Below the pieces are notes generated by a model. It was not told where the DNA came from. It saw nothing but the letters and a program-made list of their open reading frames with translations, and made no database searches. A program made the position numbers and the translations under genes. DNA of 64,000 nt from Dermatophilus congolensis (lineage in GTDB: Bacteria > Actinomycetota > Actinomycetes > Actinomycetales > Dermatophilaceae): assembly GCF_900187045.1 (NCBI RefSeq), contig NZ_LT906453.1:1612001-1676000 (forward strand), given 5' to 3'. Of the stretch, positions 25,261 to 34,649 are shown piece after piece (positions within the stretch are counted from its first letter, which is position 1; each line of letters begins with the position of its first letter).

Positions 25261-26646
25261 ATGTCCAGCGAACACCCCTCCACTGCGGCTTCATCGTCGG
25301 CTTCGGCTGGGACGATGAATAGCCGCCACCTCGTGATGATGAGTTTGGGGTCAGCTATCGGCGCAGGCCTTTTTGTTGGGTCGGGCGCCGGAATCACTGC
25401 AGCGGGCCCAGCGGTTCTTGTTTCCTATCTCGCGGCCGGGATTGTTGTCCTGCTCATCATGCGGATGCTTGGCGAGATGGTGGCAGAGAACCCCTCCAGC
25501 GGGGCGTTTTCTGTCTATGCCGAGCGGGCATTGGGCCCGGCGGTGGGGTTTGCGATGGGGTGGCTGTGGTGGCTGCAGCTGGTTGTGGTGATCGCTGCGG
25601 AAGCGACAGCGGCAGCGCAGATCCTTGTCGGTATTTGGGATGGGGTTCCGCAGTGGGCGTTGGCGTTGATCTTCATGGTGTTGTTCACCCTGATCAACCT
25701 GACCGGAGCGAAGAATTTTGGCGAGTTCGAGTTCTGGTTCGCGTTGGTGAAAGTAGGCGCTGTGATCGCATTCTTGCTGATCGGGGTGGCGCTGCTGGTG
25801 GGGTTGCTGCCGGTGCCTTCACCTGGTTTGGCTAACTTGACCGCGCATGGCGGGTTCGCCCCGCAAGGTTTGGGTGGTATCACTGCTGGTTTGTTGGTGG
25901 TGATTTTCGCGTTCGGTGGTATCGAGATCGTCGCGGTTGCTGCTGCTGATTCGGATGATCCTTCTGCCAATATTGCCCGCGCTATGCACACGATTCTGTG
26001 GCGGATTCTCGCGTTTTACATGGGGTCGGTGGCGATCATGGTGTTGGTGTTGCCGTGGAACAGCCCTGACTTGGCGGGTACACCGTTCGTGGCTGTCCTT
26101 GATCACGCTGGCCTGCCCGCAGCGGCTCTGATCATGGGGTTGATTGTTGTTATTGCGTTGCTTAGCGCGTTGAACGCCAACCTGTATGGCGCTTCGCGAA
26201 TGATTCATTCGCTGGCCGAGCGGGGATACGCTCCGCAGCGATTGACGCGTATTAATGGCCGTGGTGTTCCGGTGGCTGCTGTGTTTGTGTCGGTGGCGTT
26301 CGGGTTCGTGGCAGTGTTCTTGAACTACGTGTGGGCAGAGAAGATCTTGTTGATTCTGCTCAACATTGTTGGTGCCACCATCATCGTCACGTGGGCTGTG
26401 ACGATCTGTAGCCACATCGTGTTGCGCCGTCAGCTCGAAAAAGAAGGCAAGCGGCCACGACTGCCGATGTGGTGCTTCCCGTGGTTGTCGTACGCGGCGT
26501 TGGTTGCGTTGGCTGCGGTGGTGGTGTTGGGGATGTCTGCGCCAGATGTTCGGGTGCAGTTCCTCGGTACTGCTGCGGCGATGGCCGTGCTGGTTGGGGT
26601 TGGGGTGCTGTTCACCCGTAACCGCCGCGCCCAAGAAAACGCGTGA
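25261..26646 (+). CDS. Amino-acid permease (APC, AAT type)
   Basis: Encodes 461 residues from ATG 25261; AAAGGA lies 8 nt upstream, while a TTG at 25240 overlaps that site. It is a 12-helix APC transporter of the amino-acid transporter (AnsP/GabP/ProY) type, shown by MMSLGSAIGAGLFVGSGAGI near 26, the RMLGEMVAENPSSGAFSVYAE block near 65 and FAFGGIEIVAVAAADSDDP near 220. Substrate is not readable. It diverges from the ABC ATPase; two hairpins follow. Confidence 0.87.
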   Translation: MSSEHPSTAASSSASAGTMNSRHLVMMSLGSAIGAGLFVGSGAGITAAGPAVLVSYLAAGIVVLLIMRMLGEMVAENPSSGAFSVYAERALGPAVGFAMGWLWWLQLVVVIAAEATAAAQILVGIWDGVPQWALALIFMVLFTLINLTGAKNFGEFEFWFALVKVGAVIAFLLIGVALLVGLLPVPSPGLANLTAHGGFAPQGLGGITAGLLVVIFAFGGIEIVAVAAADSDDPSANIARAMHTILWRILAFYMGSVAIMVLVLPWNSPDLAGTPFVAVLDHAGLPAAALIMGLIVVIALLSALNANLYGASRMIHSLAERGYAPQRLTRINGRGVPVAAVFVSVAFGFVAVFLNYVWAEKILLILLNIVGATIIVTWAVTICSHIVLRRQLEKEGKRPRLPMWCFPWLSYAALVALAAVVVLGMSAPDVRVQFLGTAAAMAVLVGVGVLFTRNRRAQENA

Positions 26647-26656
26647 GTCGCTGGTT

Positions 26657-26738
26657 TTACCTCCCAGGGCAGTAGTGGCCCTGGGGGATAGGTAAGAGGT
26701 AAGTGGTGTGGCGGTGACCAGCTGGGTGCCGCCACACC
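26657..26738 (+). terminator. Tandem terminator hairpins after the permease
   Basis: First hairpin: CCCAGGGC/GCCCTGGG (26663-26685), extended by TTACC/GGTAA outside it. Second: GGTGTGGCGG/CCGCCACACC (26705-26714 with 26729-26738) around a 14-nt loop. Neither has a clear T tract. Confidence 0.7.
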
Positions 26739-26811
26739 GCTATTACCTAGCTCGGGGTTGCTCGGGTGCGGCAGGCGCAGCGATGGTGCTGGGAACACGT
26801 AATCTTTCCCC

Positions 26812-28218
26812 ATGCAGGTGCAGCGTTTCCTCACACCCGGATCTGACACCGAAACAGCCCTCGAGGCTGGGCGTGACATCCGTACTGCTCTTCGACGCGG
26901 GGAGCACGGCGAACTCGCTCTCCCGCCGCACCGGGACCCCATCGCCGTTATCGAAAAAACCCACTCCACACGTATCGCTGACCTTATTGGGGTGCGCGTG
27001 GCACGAATGACCCAATCTGTCTACGCGTATTTCCGCGGCACAGTCGATGTCATGACTGGGGACCTAGCCGCAGGTCCGCGCACTGGCGTACACATCGTCA
27101 TCGACGCCGACGCCCATCTGGGAAACTTCGGGCTCTATGCCTCACCCGAACGCCGAATCGTTTTCGACCTCAATGACTTCGATGAAGCAGGTGTGGGCCC
27201 GTGGGAATGGGACATTAAACGTCTAGCCACATCCTTGGCTTTGGTGCAGCGTTCCAAAGGCGTCCCTGCCGAGATCATCAACGACGACATCGTGGCCCTT
27301 GTCACCACCTACGCAACCTACCTACGCACCTTGGTCGAAGCCCGCGCCACCGACCGCTACTTCGCCTCGGTCGACGCCGGATGGTTCAGCTCCGGCGGCA
27401 CACGCGTACTCAACAAAACCGTCGAGAAAGCACGCCAACGCACCTCCGAGCAAGCACTGGACCGCATTGGCATGCGGCACGAAGAATCGGGCCGCCTCGT
27501 CCTCAAAGCAGACCCACCCTTACTCATCCCGCGCAGCGAGAAAGGCCTGGCCAGCGCTGCCCGGCGCTTCGAGGACTACCGCTACACCCTGCTCACAGAC
27601 CGAGCGCTCTTGCTATCCCAATACCGCGTCAATGACGCTGCCCGCCGCGTTGTCGGTGTCTCCAGCGTGGGCACGCACTGCTCGATCGTTCTCCTGCAAG
27701 GCCCCAATGGCGAGCCACTGATCCTCCAATCGAAAGAAGCACTGCCATCGGTGCTCGAAACCCAGGCAGGTATCACCCAAGCAGACATGCCAGGGGTGAA
27801 CCCCTGCGGCGCAGACACCGACCAGCGAGACCGATACTGCCGCCGAGTCACTGAAGGGCAGCGGGTACTGCAGGCCACATCTGACCCTTTCTTGGGCCGC
27901 ACAGTCGACCCGGATGGCCGCAACCATTACTGGCGGCAATTCCGCGACCACAAAGGCAGTGTCGATCTAGGTAAAGCAACACCGCACGAGGTACGCATGT
28001 ACAGCGCACTGTGCGCCCAACTGTTAGCCCGCGCTCACGCGCAAAGCCCAGACGCAGCAGCCGCCTCAGGGTATTTGGGTGGCTCGGGCGGCGGGTTCAC
28101 GCATGCAGTGGCCACATGGGCCGCCGCCTACGCAGATGTCATCGAGGATGACTTCCGCGTGTTCACTGAAGCGGTCAACGATGGCCAGTTCCCCCTTACG
28201 GAAGAAAACCCCGCCTAA
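26812..28218 (+). CDS. DUF2252 family protein
   Basis: Encodes 468 residues. DUF2252 blocks are present: RMTQSVYAYFRGTVDVMTGD near 65, DADAHLGNFGLY near 97, VFDLNDFDEAGVGPWEWD near 115 followed by KRLATSLALV, and a C-terminal LARAHAQS near 410. The HLGNFG and DLNDFDE segments resemble the catalytic and metal loops of aminoglycoside-phosphotransferase-like kinases, so a phosphotransferase is possible, but the substrate is unknown for the family. It stands alone and converges on the coiled-coil gene. Confidence 0.85.
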   Translation: MQVQRFLTPGSDTETALEAGRDIRTALRRGEHGELALPPHRDPIAVIEKTHSTRIADLIGVRVARMTQSVYAYFRGTVDVMTGDLAAGPRTGVHIVIDADAHLGNFGLYASPERRIVFDLNDFDEAGVGPWEWDIKRLATSLALVQRSKGVPAEIINDDIVALVTTYATYLRTLVEARATDRYFASVDAGWFSSGGTRVLNKTVEKARQRTSEQALDRIGMRHEESGRLVLKADPPLLIPRSEKGLASAARRFEDYRYTLLTDRALLLSQYRVNDAARRVVGVSSVGTHCSIVLLQGPNGEPLILQSKEALPSVLETQAGITQADMPGVNPCGADTDQRDRYCRRVTEGQRVLQATSDPFLGRTVDPDGRNHYWRQFRDHKGSVDLGKATPHEVRMYSALCAQLLARAHAQSPDAAAASGYLGGSGGGFTHAVATWAAAYADVIEDDFRVFTEAVNDGQFPLTEENPA

Positions 28219-28224
28219 TGTGTG

Positions 28225-28271
28225 TGCTCGCTGGTCGCGTCAGGCACTCAAGGTTGCGCGGCGAGCGAGCA
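28225..28271. terminator. Convergent hairpin DUF2252 / coiled-coil gene
   Basis: TGCTCGCT (28225-28232) pairs with AGCGAGCA (28264-28271). The right arm lies in the last codons of the minus-strand gene. The loop is long (31 nt), so the assignment is tentative. Confidence 0.4.
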
Positions 28272-29127
28272 GACCATCCATTGCTGTGCTCACGGCTTTC
28301 TCTGCGCGGCGGATGTCATCTGTTGCTTCGTTAACGGACTGGTGCACAGACAAATCAGTGAAGATGTTGTCGAACCAGATATCCACTGCCCGATCAAACT
28401 GAGAAACTACGGCCCCATCCACCTCAGGAATCCCCACATCATCCAGGTCGCGGGAGAAACGCTCACACGCCGAAGCGGCAACCCGCAGGTGCGCCACAGT
28501 TTTATCGAGGGCGTCATGTTTAACCACCGACGAAACCATCCCGCCACCAGCGAAGGTGTCCCACATAGACCAGTCCTGCACTGCGCTCAAAGAATCCCGC
28601 GCCCGCGCCAGCGCCTCCTGAGCAACCTCCCCTGACTCCAGCGCCTCATCAATTCCGCGGCACTCCCGCAACCGCACAAGTTCACGGGTTGCGCTTTCTG
28701 CCCGCGCAGCCACAGCGGAATCATTACGCCCAGCCTCCACCACCGCGGCAAGTGCTTTCTCGTACGCGGCTTCAGGGTCGCCAAGGGCTTCCAGCTGGCT
28801 TTTCACGGACTGCTCCTCACGCAACAGCCGCCCCAGTTCTTCTCGAGCTGCGTTGATACGGTACCGGGCACGCTCAGCCTCAGCTTTTTCTTTACTGAGA
28901 TCCGAGGCGTGCGTGCCCCGTAACGAAGAGACCAGATGCGCAAACGAAACACGCTCTAGTCGCTTCACGGCACGTTCCTCACCCTGCAGCTGCAGCCGCG
29001 CTGCGATGACGTTTCCTTCCGCTTCGGTGATGCGCTCAGCTAACGCGCTACGCCGACGACGGAGCAGATCGCTCTCGGCCTTGGCAGCCACGGCCGCGTC
29101 CAACGATGCGAGGACGTCTGAGGTCAT
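28240..29127 (-). CDS. Uncharacterised coiled-coil protein
   Basis: Encodes 295 residues from ATG 29127 (MTSDVLASLDAAVAAK); the frame is open further upstream, but that extension crosses a palindrome and looks non-coding. Residues about 10-125 and 165-210 are highly charged heptad-like helix (RRRRSALAERITEAEGN, EKAEAERARYRINAAREEL). A better-conserved-looking core near 210 reads WSMWDTFAGGGMVSSVVKHD, after which helices resume (LRVAASACERFSRDLDDVG). There is no signal peptide or membrane segment. I do not recognise a named family and assign no function. It lies downstream of the ABC-F gene on the same strand with a 62-nt gap. Confidence 0.75.
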   Translation of the reverse strand: MTSDVLASLDAAVAAKAESDLLRRRRSALAERITEAEGNVIAARLQLQGEERAVKRLERVSFAHLVSSLRGTHASDLSKEKAEAERARYRINAAREELGRLLREEQSVKSQLEALGDPEAAYEKALAAVVEAGRNDSAVAARAESATRELVRLRECRGIDEALESGEVAQEALARARDSLSAVQDWSMWDTFAGGGMVSSVVKHDALDKTVAHLRVAASACERFSRDLDDVGIPEVDGAVVSQFDRAVDIWFDNIFTDLSVHQSVNEATDDIRRAEKAVSTAMDGLLARRATLSA

Positions 29128-29134
29128 ACACCCA

Positions 29135-29156
29135 GCATGCCTTCTCGAAGGCATGC
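29135..29156. promoter_or_regulatory. Perfect 22-nt palindrome before the coiled-coil gene
   Basis: GCATGCCTTC (29135-29144) and GAAGGCATGC (29147-29156) are perfect inverted arms with a 2-nt centre. The element starts 8 nt upstream of the coiled-coil gene ATG and 34 nt after the ABC-F stop. The tiny centre disfavours an RNA hairpin with full pairing and favours a protein operator, though a terminator role for ABC-F is possible. Confidence 0.5.
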
Positions 29157-29189
29157 AGAGAAGGACAAACATGTACAGATACGCATCAT

Positions 29190-30869
29190 TTACAACTCCA
29201 AACGCCGCCCAGTCCACGAACGGGTAAGCCAACGGTCGTGACTAGCGATCACCACCGCGCCCGGATAGTCAGGCAGATGCGTTTCGATAGCGCTAGCCAA
29301 CGCCAACGACAAGTGATTAGTTGGCTCATCCAGAACAAGCAGATCAGGTCGAGTAGCTAACACCACCGCTAAAGCAAAACGGCGGCGCTGCCCCACACTC
29401 AACGACCCCACTGGTCGTGAAAAGTCCCGCGGCTCCACAAGCCCGAAAGAGCTCAACGGTGTAGCTTCAGCCCGCTGGGCGCCCACCATGGACGCGTAAA
29501 GCAACTCCACCGTGCAGCCCAGGTCAAGCTCGACCTCCTGCGCCAAAACCCCGATCGTCACCGACCTGGCAATCGTCACAGTTCCGCTATCTGGCTGCAG
29601 CGCGCCAGTAAGCAAACCCAACAACGTCGACTTACCAGCCCCATTAGGGCCAGTAACCAACAAACGATCACTACGCCCAACAGTGACAGACACCGGCTCC
29701 AACCGGTCAGCGACCGCAGCCTCAGACAACGCCACCAAAACTGAAGGAACAGGGTTCCCATCATGAGCCCCCACACTCAACCCTTGAAACTCAAGCTCTA
29801 CCGGAGGTTTACGCACCTGAGAGCGCTGCAACTGCTCAAACCGGCGAGAAAAATCATTGACCCGACGGCAAACCACACTCGCATTACGGTCGGCGTAAAA
29901 CTTCTTCGCCGAGCGCGCCTCAGTACGCGCAGCAGCCCCAGCATGCCCAACCATGCGGCTGTCACGCACACTGCGCTCCAGCTCTCTTAACTGCGCCTGT
30001 TCGGTCTCGTATTGCTTCTGCCACCGCTGGCGCTCGTCCTGCCTGGCCTGCAGATAATCAGTGAACGTACCGCCATAACGGCGCACACCGATCCCGCTGG
30101 TTGGCCCATCACCAGCGATCGAACTCACTAAAGCACTCGGCTGCGGAGCAGGATCCACATCAACAATTCCGGTGGCAGTGGCATCCATGAACGCCCGGTC
30201 ATGGCTGGCGAAAAGCACCGGCCCAGGCCAGTTGGCCAATGACGAAGTGAGGAACCCAATACCGCTTTCATCCAAATGGTTTGTGGGCTCATCCAGCAGC
30301 AAAACGTCTGGTCGGCTCAGCAGCAGCCACGCCAACGAAAGCCGAGCACGCTGACCTCCGGAAAGCTCACCGGCGCGGCGGCGCCAACTCACCCCTGCAA
30401 GACCCACCCCATCAAGAACGACCTGGGCGCGATGATCCAAATTCCACACATCATGAGCAGTGGCTGCCTCTAACGCCCGGTCATACCGTTCGCTAGCGCC
30501 CTGCGGGGCGTGTTCAAGAGCCAGGGTTGCCTTCTCGAACTCGCGCAGGATAGCCAACGGAGCAGCGCACGCCTGCTCAACCACCTGGGCCACAGAGTCA
30601 CTCAAAGCGTAGGCGGGGTGCTGCCACAGCAGCCCCACACGCCCCGGGGCCTCTACCGAGCCACTATCAGCAGGCTCAACCCCTGCCGCGATGCGCAGCA
30701 GCGTCGACTTACCGGTGCCGTTTTCACCGATCAACGCTAAACATTCGCCCTGGCTGACCGTGAAAGTGACGTCAGTCAGAACACGACGATCGGAGTAAGA
30801 CTTACTGATCCCATCAAGACGCAGATGTGCGCCGCGGGACAAGAACGAAGCAGGGGTGATAGTGGGCAT
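29190..30869 (-). CDS. ABC-F ATPase (ribosome-associated, possible antibiotic protection)
   Basis: Encodes 559 residues with two ABC domains and no membrane segment. Domain 1: Walker A GENGTGKST, signature LSGGQRARLSLAWLLL, Walker B VLLLDEPTNHLD. An inter-domain basic helical linker (DYLQARQDERQRWQKQYETE, then RSAKKFYADRN) spans about 270-350. Domain 2: Walker A GPNGAGKST, signature LSVGQRRRFALAVVLA, Walker B LLVLDEPTNHLS. ABC-F proteins act at the ribosomal E-site as translation factors or as target protectors against macrolides, lincosamides or pleuromutilins. The length and linker fit the actinobacterial self-resistance-like group, but which antibiotic, if any, cannot be read. Confidence 0.9.
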   Translation of the reverse strand: MPTITPASFLSRGAHLRLDGISKSYSDRRVLTDVTFTVSQGECLALIGENGTGKSTLLRIAAGVEPADSGSVEAPGRVGLLWQHPAYALSDSVAQVVEQACAAPLAILREFEKATLALEHAPQGASERYDRALEAATAHDVWNLDHRAQVVLDGVGLAGVSWRRRAGELSGGQRARLSLAWLLLSRPDVLLLDEPTNHLDESGIGFLTSSLANWPGPVLFASHDRAFMDATATGIVDVDPAPQPSALVSSIAGDGPTSGIGVRRYGGTFTDYLQARQDERQRWQKQYETEQAQLRELERSVRDSRMVGHAGAAARTEARSAKKFYADRNASVVCRRVNDFSRRFEQLQRSQVRKPPVELEFQGLSVGAHDGNPVPSVLVALSEAAVADRLEPVSVTVGRSDRLLVTGPNGAGKSTLLGLLTGALQPDSGTVTIARSVTIGVLAQEVELDLGCTVELLYASMVGAQRAEATPLSSFGLVEPRDFSRPVGSLSVGQRRRFALAVVLATRPDLLVLDEPTNHLSLALASAIETHLPDYPGAVVIASHDRWLTRSWTGRRLEL

Positions 30870-31906
<1,037 letters not shown>

Positions 31907-31924
31907 CCCTGCCTAGGGAAGAAG

Positions 31925-31968
31925 CCCTGTCGGCACCGGCAACACGCAACATGTCGGTGCCGACAGGG
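31925..31968. terminator. Convergent terminator dapB/dfrA
   Basis: CCCTGTCGGCACCG (31925-31938) pairs perfectly with CGGTGCCGACAGGG (31955-31968) around a 16-nt loop, between the dapB stop and the dfrA stop on the opposite strand. Confidence 0.85.
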
Positions 31969-31972
31969 TGCA

Positions 31973-32491
31973 TCACATCCGCCGATAGGAAAGAAACGTG
32001 CACCCCTGGCCTTCAGTACGGGCGACCTGACGCCACTGGGTCTCATCGATAGGTGGAAACCACGTGTCGCCCTGCGGGCGAGCATGCACCCTTGTCAGGT
32101 GCACAGTGTCCACAACGACAGGGGAGTCCGGGCCTAACGCTTCGGCATACACCTGCCCACCGCCAGCCACCGTCACCCGATCCTCACCAGCAATCGACAC
32201 CGCCTCAGCCAGTGAACATGCAGGTTCCGCGCCAGGAGCTGACCAGGAACGGTCCCGAGTGACCACAATGGATCGACGGCCCGGCAGCGCCCGCCCGATA
32301 CTTTCGAAAGTGCGCCGTCCCATGATCATCGCGCTTCCGGTGGTGATGCGTTTGAAATGAGCCAAGTCCTCAGGCAAATGCCACGGCATGGTGCCGTGTG
32401 CGCCGATCACCCAGTTTTCGGCGGCCGCGACCACCACACAGATACGCGACTCTGGGACGATCGGGTCGGGTGCGGGCACGAATGAGGTCAC
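31973..32491 (-). CDS. dfrA: Dihydrofolate reductase
   Basis: Encodes 172 residues from GTG 32491 (VTSFVPAPDP), chosen because AGGAG lies 7 nt upstream; a TTG at 32509 would start before that site. It reduces dihydrofolate to tetrahydrofolate. The substrate loop VIGAHGTMPWHLPEDLAHFK, the cofactor segment MIMGRRTFESIGRALPGR and VTVAGGGQVYAEAL (GG motif) are intact. It follows thyA by 62 nt on the same strand, the usual pair, because thymidylate synthase produces the dihydrofolate it recycles. Confidence 0.96.
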   Translation of the reverse strand: MTSFVPAPDPIVPESRICVVVAAAENWVIGAHGTMPWHLPEDLAHFKRITTGSAMIMGRRTFESIGRALPGRRSIVVTRDRSWSAPGAEPACSLAEAVSIAGEDRVTVAGGGQVYAEALGPDSPVVVDTVHLTRVHARPQGDTWFPPIDETQWRQVARTEGQGCTFLSYRRM

Positions 32492-32553
32492 GTGGTCACT
32501 CCTCAACAAAGAACAGCAGCAGCGGGGCAGAGGTGTTGCTAGGGCGGCTAGGG

Positions 32554-33366
32554 CTAGACGGCAATAGGGGCTTTGATACCGGGGTGAGGGTCATAGCCAA
32601 TAAGTTCGATATCGCTGATCTGGAAAGCATCGATCTTGCTGACCTGGGGGTTTAGATGCAGGCTCGGTAGAGGCCGTGGCGTGCGGGAGAGCTGTTCACG
32701 GGTTTGATCCATGTGGTTGAGGTACAGGTGCGCGTCTCCGAGCGTGTGCACGAACTCAGCTGCTTCCAAACCGGTGACCTGCGCGACCATATGCGTCAGC
32801 AGCGCGTACGAGGCAATGTTGAACGGCACTCCCAAGAACACGTCAGCGCTGCGTTGGTACAGCTGGCAGGATAAATATTTCGGTTCGCCGTCCTCGCCGG
32901 CAGAGACGTAGAACTGGAACATGGTGTGGCACGGAGGCAGAGCCATGTCTTCAACCTCGGCGACATTCCACGCCGAGACGATGTGTCGGCGTGACCACGG
33001 GTTCTGCTTGATCGAAGTGATCACGTTAGCGATCTGGTCGATGGTGCGCCCGTCGGGGGTCGGCCAGCTGCGCCACTGATGCCCATACACCGGGCCTAGG
33101 TCACCGTTCTCGTCGGCCCATTCATCCCAGATCGTGATGCCGTTTTCATGCAGCCAGGCAATGTTGGTGTCTGCGCGCAAGAACCAGATCAGTTCACCGA
33201 AAATGGAACGCAGGTGCAGCTTCTTGGTGGTCAATGCCGGGAACCCGGCACGAAGATCAAACCGCATCTGGTGGCCGAAAACTGACAATGTCCCGGTTCC
33301 GGTGCGGTCACCTCGCTCGTTCCCCTCAGCGAGAATCCGTTCCATGAGCTCCCTGTACTGCTGCAT
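32554..33366 (-). CDS. thyA: Thymidylate synthase
   Basis: Encodes 270 residues, near the E. coli length of 264. It methylates dUMP with methylenetetrahydrofolate. The catalytic Cys is in [13 protein letters not shown] near 147. Also visible are the dUMP-binding arginine segment [13 protein letters not shown] near 125, the [19 protein letters not shown] block near 170 and the folate loop at the C-terminus ([10 protein letters not shown]). It starts the thyA-dfrA minus-strand pair and diverges from dapA across a 389-bp spacer. Confidence 0.98.
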   Translation of the reverse strand: MQQYRELMERILAEGNERGDRTGTGTLSVFGHQMRFDLRAGFPALTTKKLHLRSIFGELIWFLRADTNIAWLHENGITIWDEWADENGDLGPVYGHQWRSWPTPDGRTIDQIANVITSIKQNPWSRRHIVSAWNVAEVEDMALPPCHTMFQFYVSAGEDGEPKYLSCQLYQRSADVFLGVPFNIASYALLTHMVAQVTGLEAAEFVHTLGDAHLYLNHMDQTREQLSRTPRPLPSLHLNPQVSKIDAFQISDIELIGYDPHPGIKAPIAV

Positions 33367-33755
33367 CCGGCTAGTCTCGCAGGGTCAGAGCACCCCCACA
33401 GGTAACAGGTGGTTTCACAGCCTTGATGTGTCCGCACCGTAAGCGGATTCCCTAACGATTCGAAGCTGCCGGGCTCAGGGTTCATGCATGAAGTTCCCGG
33501 TTTGCACAAAAAATGTGTACACAAAGCTGTAACGCTGTCACTGTCGCGCCGATGATTCCCGAGAACGTTGCTCTACCCGGACCCCCCGAGCGGGTAGAGC
33601 AACGTTCTTCCACGTCTTCACCCGCCGAACACCCGACCCACCTGCCCCCAGAAACCTCGATCTGGCCGCCGCTGTGAGGAACCAGCCCACCGCGTGAACA
33701 GCAACCCCACGGGTCGAGCCGCGCGGCCCCCCCTCGAAACCGATAGCCTGCCCCT
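33367..33755. other. Divergent intergenic region thyA/dapA
   Basis: 389 bp without a supported gene. It contains a perfect 10-bp palindrome TGTGTACACA (33514-33523) in an A-rich context, a TTGCAC (33502-33507) that could be a -35, and the strong hairpin at 33562-33608. A hairpin between two divergent genes cannot terminate either of them, so it most likely lies in the dapA leader. Confidence 0.45.
33562..33608 (+). promoter_or_regulatory. 18-bp hairpin in the dapA leader
   Basis: AGAACGTTGCTCTACCCG (33562-33579) pairs perfectly with 33591-33608 around an 11-nt C/G-rich loop, about 150 nt upstream of dapA. It could be an attenuator or leader hairpin for dapA, or the terminator of an unseen short transcript. 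Confidence 0.5.
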
Positions 33756-34649
33756 ATGTCGTCTGCCATTGCACCCTTTGGTCGTGTCCTGACCGCGATC
33801 GTCACTCCGTTCACCGCTGACGGAGCCCTCGACCTCGAATCACTCCGGTCCCTGGCTATATATCTGGCTGATCGCCGCCACGACGGGCTCGTCGTCAACG
33901 GCACCACCGGAGAATCCGCAACCACCAGTGACGACGAAAAACGACTCATCCTGCAAACAGTCAAAGACGCCGTTGGAGACCGCATCAAAATCGTTGCCGG
34001 CGTAGGCACCAACGACACCGCCCACTCCATCAGCCTCGCCCGACAAGCCGCCGAGATCGGCGCCGACGGCGCACTTGTTGTCACGCCCTACTACAACAAG
34101 CCCCCCCAGACTGGGATCCTCGCCCACTTCCGCGCAGTCGCCGACGCCACCGACCTACCCGTCATGGTCTACGACATCCCTGGCCGCGCAGGTGTCCCCA
34201 TCACCACCGAAACCCACATCGCCCTAGCCGCCCACCCCAACATCGTCGCCGTCAAAGACGCCAAAGGCGACCTATGGGCAGCAAGCCACGTCCAACGAGC
34301 CACCGATCTGGCCTGGTACTCCGGCGACGATGGCGCTAACCTGGCACACTTCGCCCAAGGCGCCCACGGTATCGTGGGAGTCACTAGCCACTTCGCGTCA
34401 ATCGAATACGCAAACATGATCGACGCCCTCAACAACGGCAACCTGCCCCAAGCCATCGACATCCACCGCAAACTCATCCCCGCCGTCGACGCAATCATGG
34501 GCACCAGCCAAGGAGCTATCACCGTCAAGGCCGCACTCGCCGAAGCCGGCATCATCGCCACCGACCACGTGCGCCTACCGCTTGCACAACTGACCGATAC
34601 CCAACGCGACATCGTGCGCCAAGGCCTAAAGGAGGCCCACCTCTCGTGA
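33756..34649 (+). CDS. dapA: 4-hydroxy-tetrahydrodipicolinate synthase
   Basis: Encodes 297 residues. A class I aldolase-type TIM barrel condensing pyruvate with aspartate semialdehyde. Visible: GLVVNGTTGESATTSDDEK near 44, VTPYYNKPPQTG near 108, the Tyr of MVYDIPGRAGV near 138 and the Schiff-base Lys in NIVAVKDAKGD near 166. It is followed by rnj with GTGA overlap, the usual actinobacterial dapA-rnj arrangement. Confidence 0.97.
   Translation: MSSAIAPFGRVLTAIVTPFTADGALDLESLRSLAIYLADRRHDGLVVNGTTGESATTSDDEKRLILQTVKDAVGDRIKIVAGVGTNDTAHSISLARQAAEIGADGALVVTPYYNKPPQTGILAHFRAVADATDLPVMVYDIPGRAGVPITTETHIALAAHPNIVAVKDAKGDLWAASHVQRATDLAWYSGDDGANLAHFAQGAHGIVGVTSHFASIEYANMIDALNNGNLPQAIDIHRKLIPAVDAIMGTSQGAITVKAALAEAGIIATDHVRLPLAQLTDTQRDIVRQGLKEAHLS

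Noticed and set aside
33484-33555. 23-codon frame just before the 33562 hairpin
   Set aside because: Only a weak AGGG precedes it at too short a distance and composition is unremarkable; more likely part of the promoter/leader.
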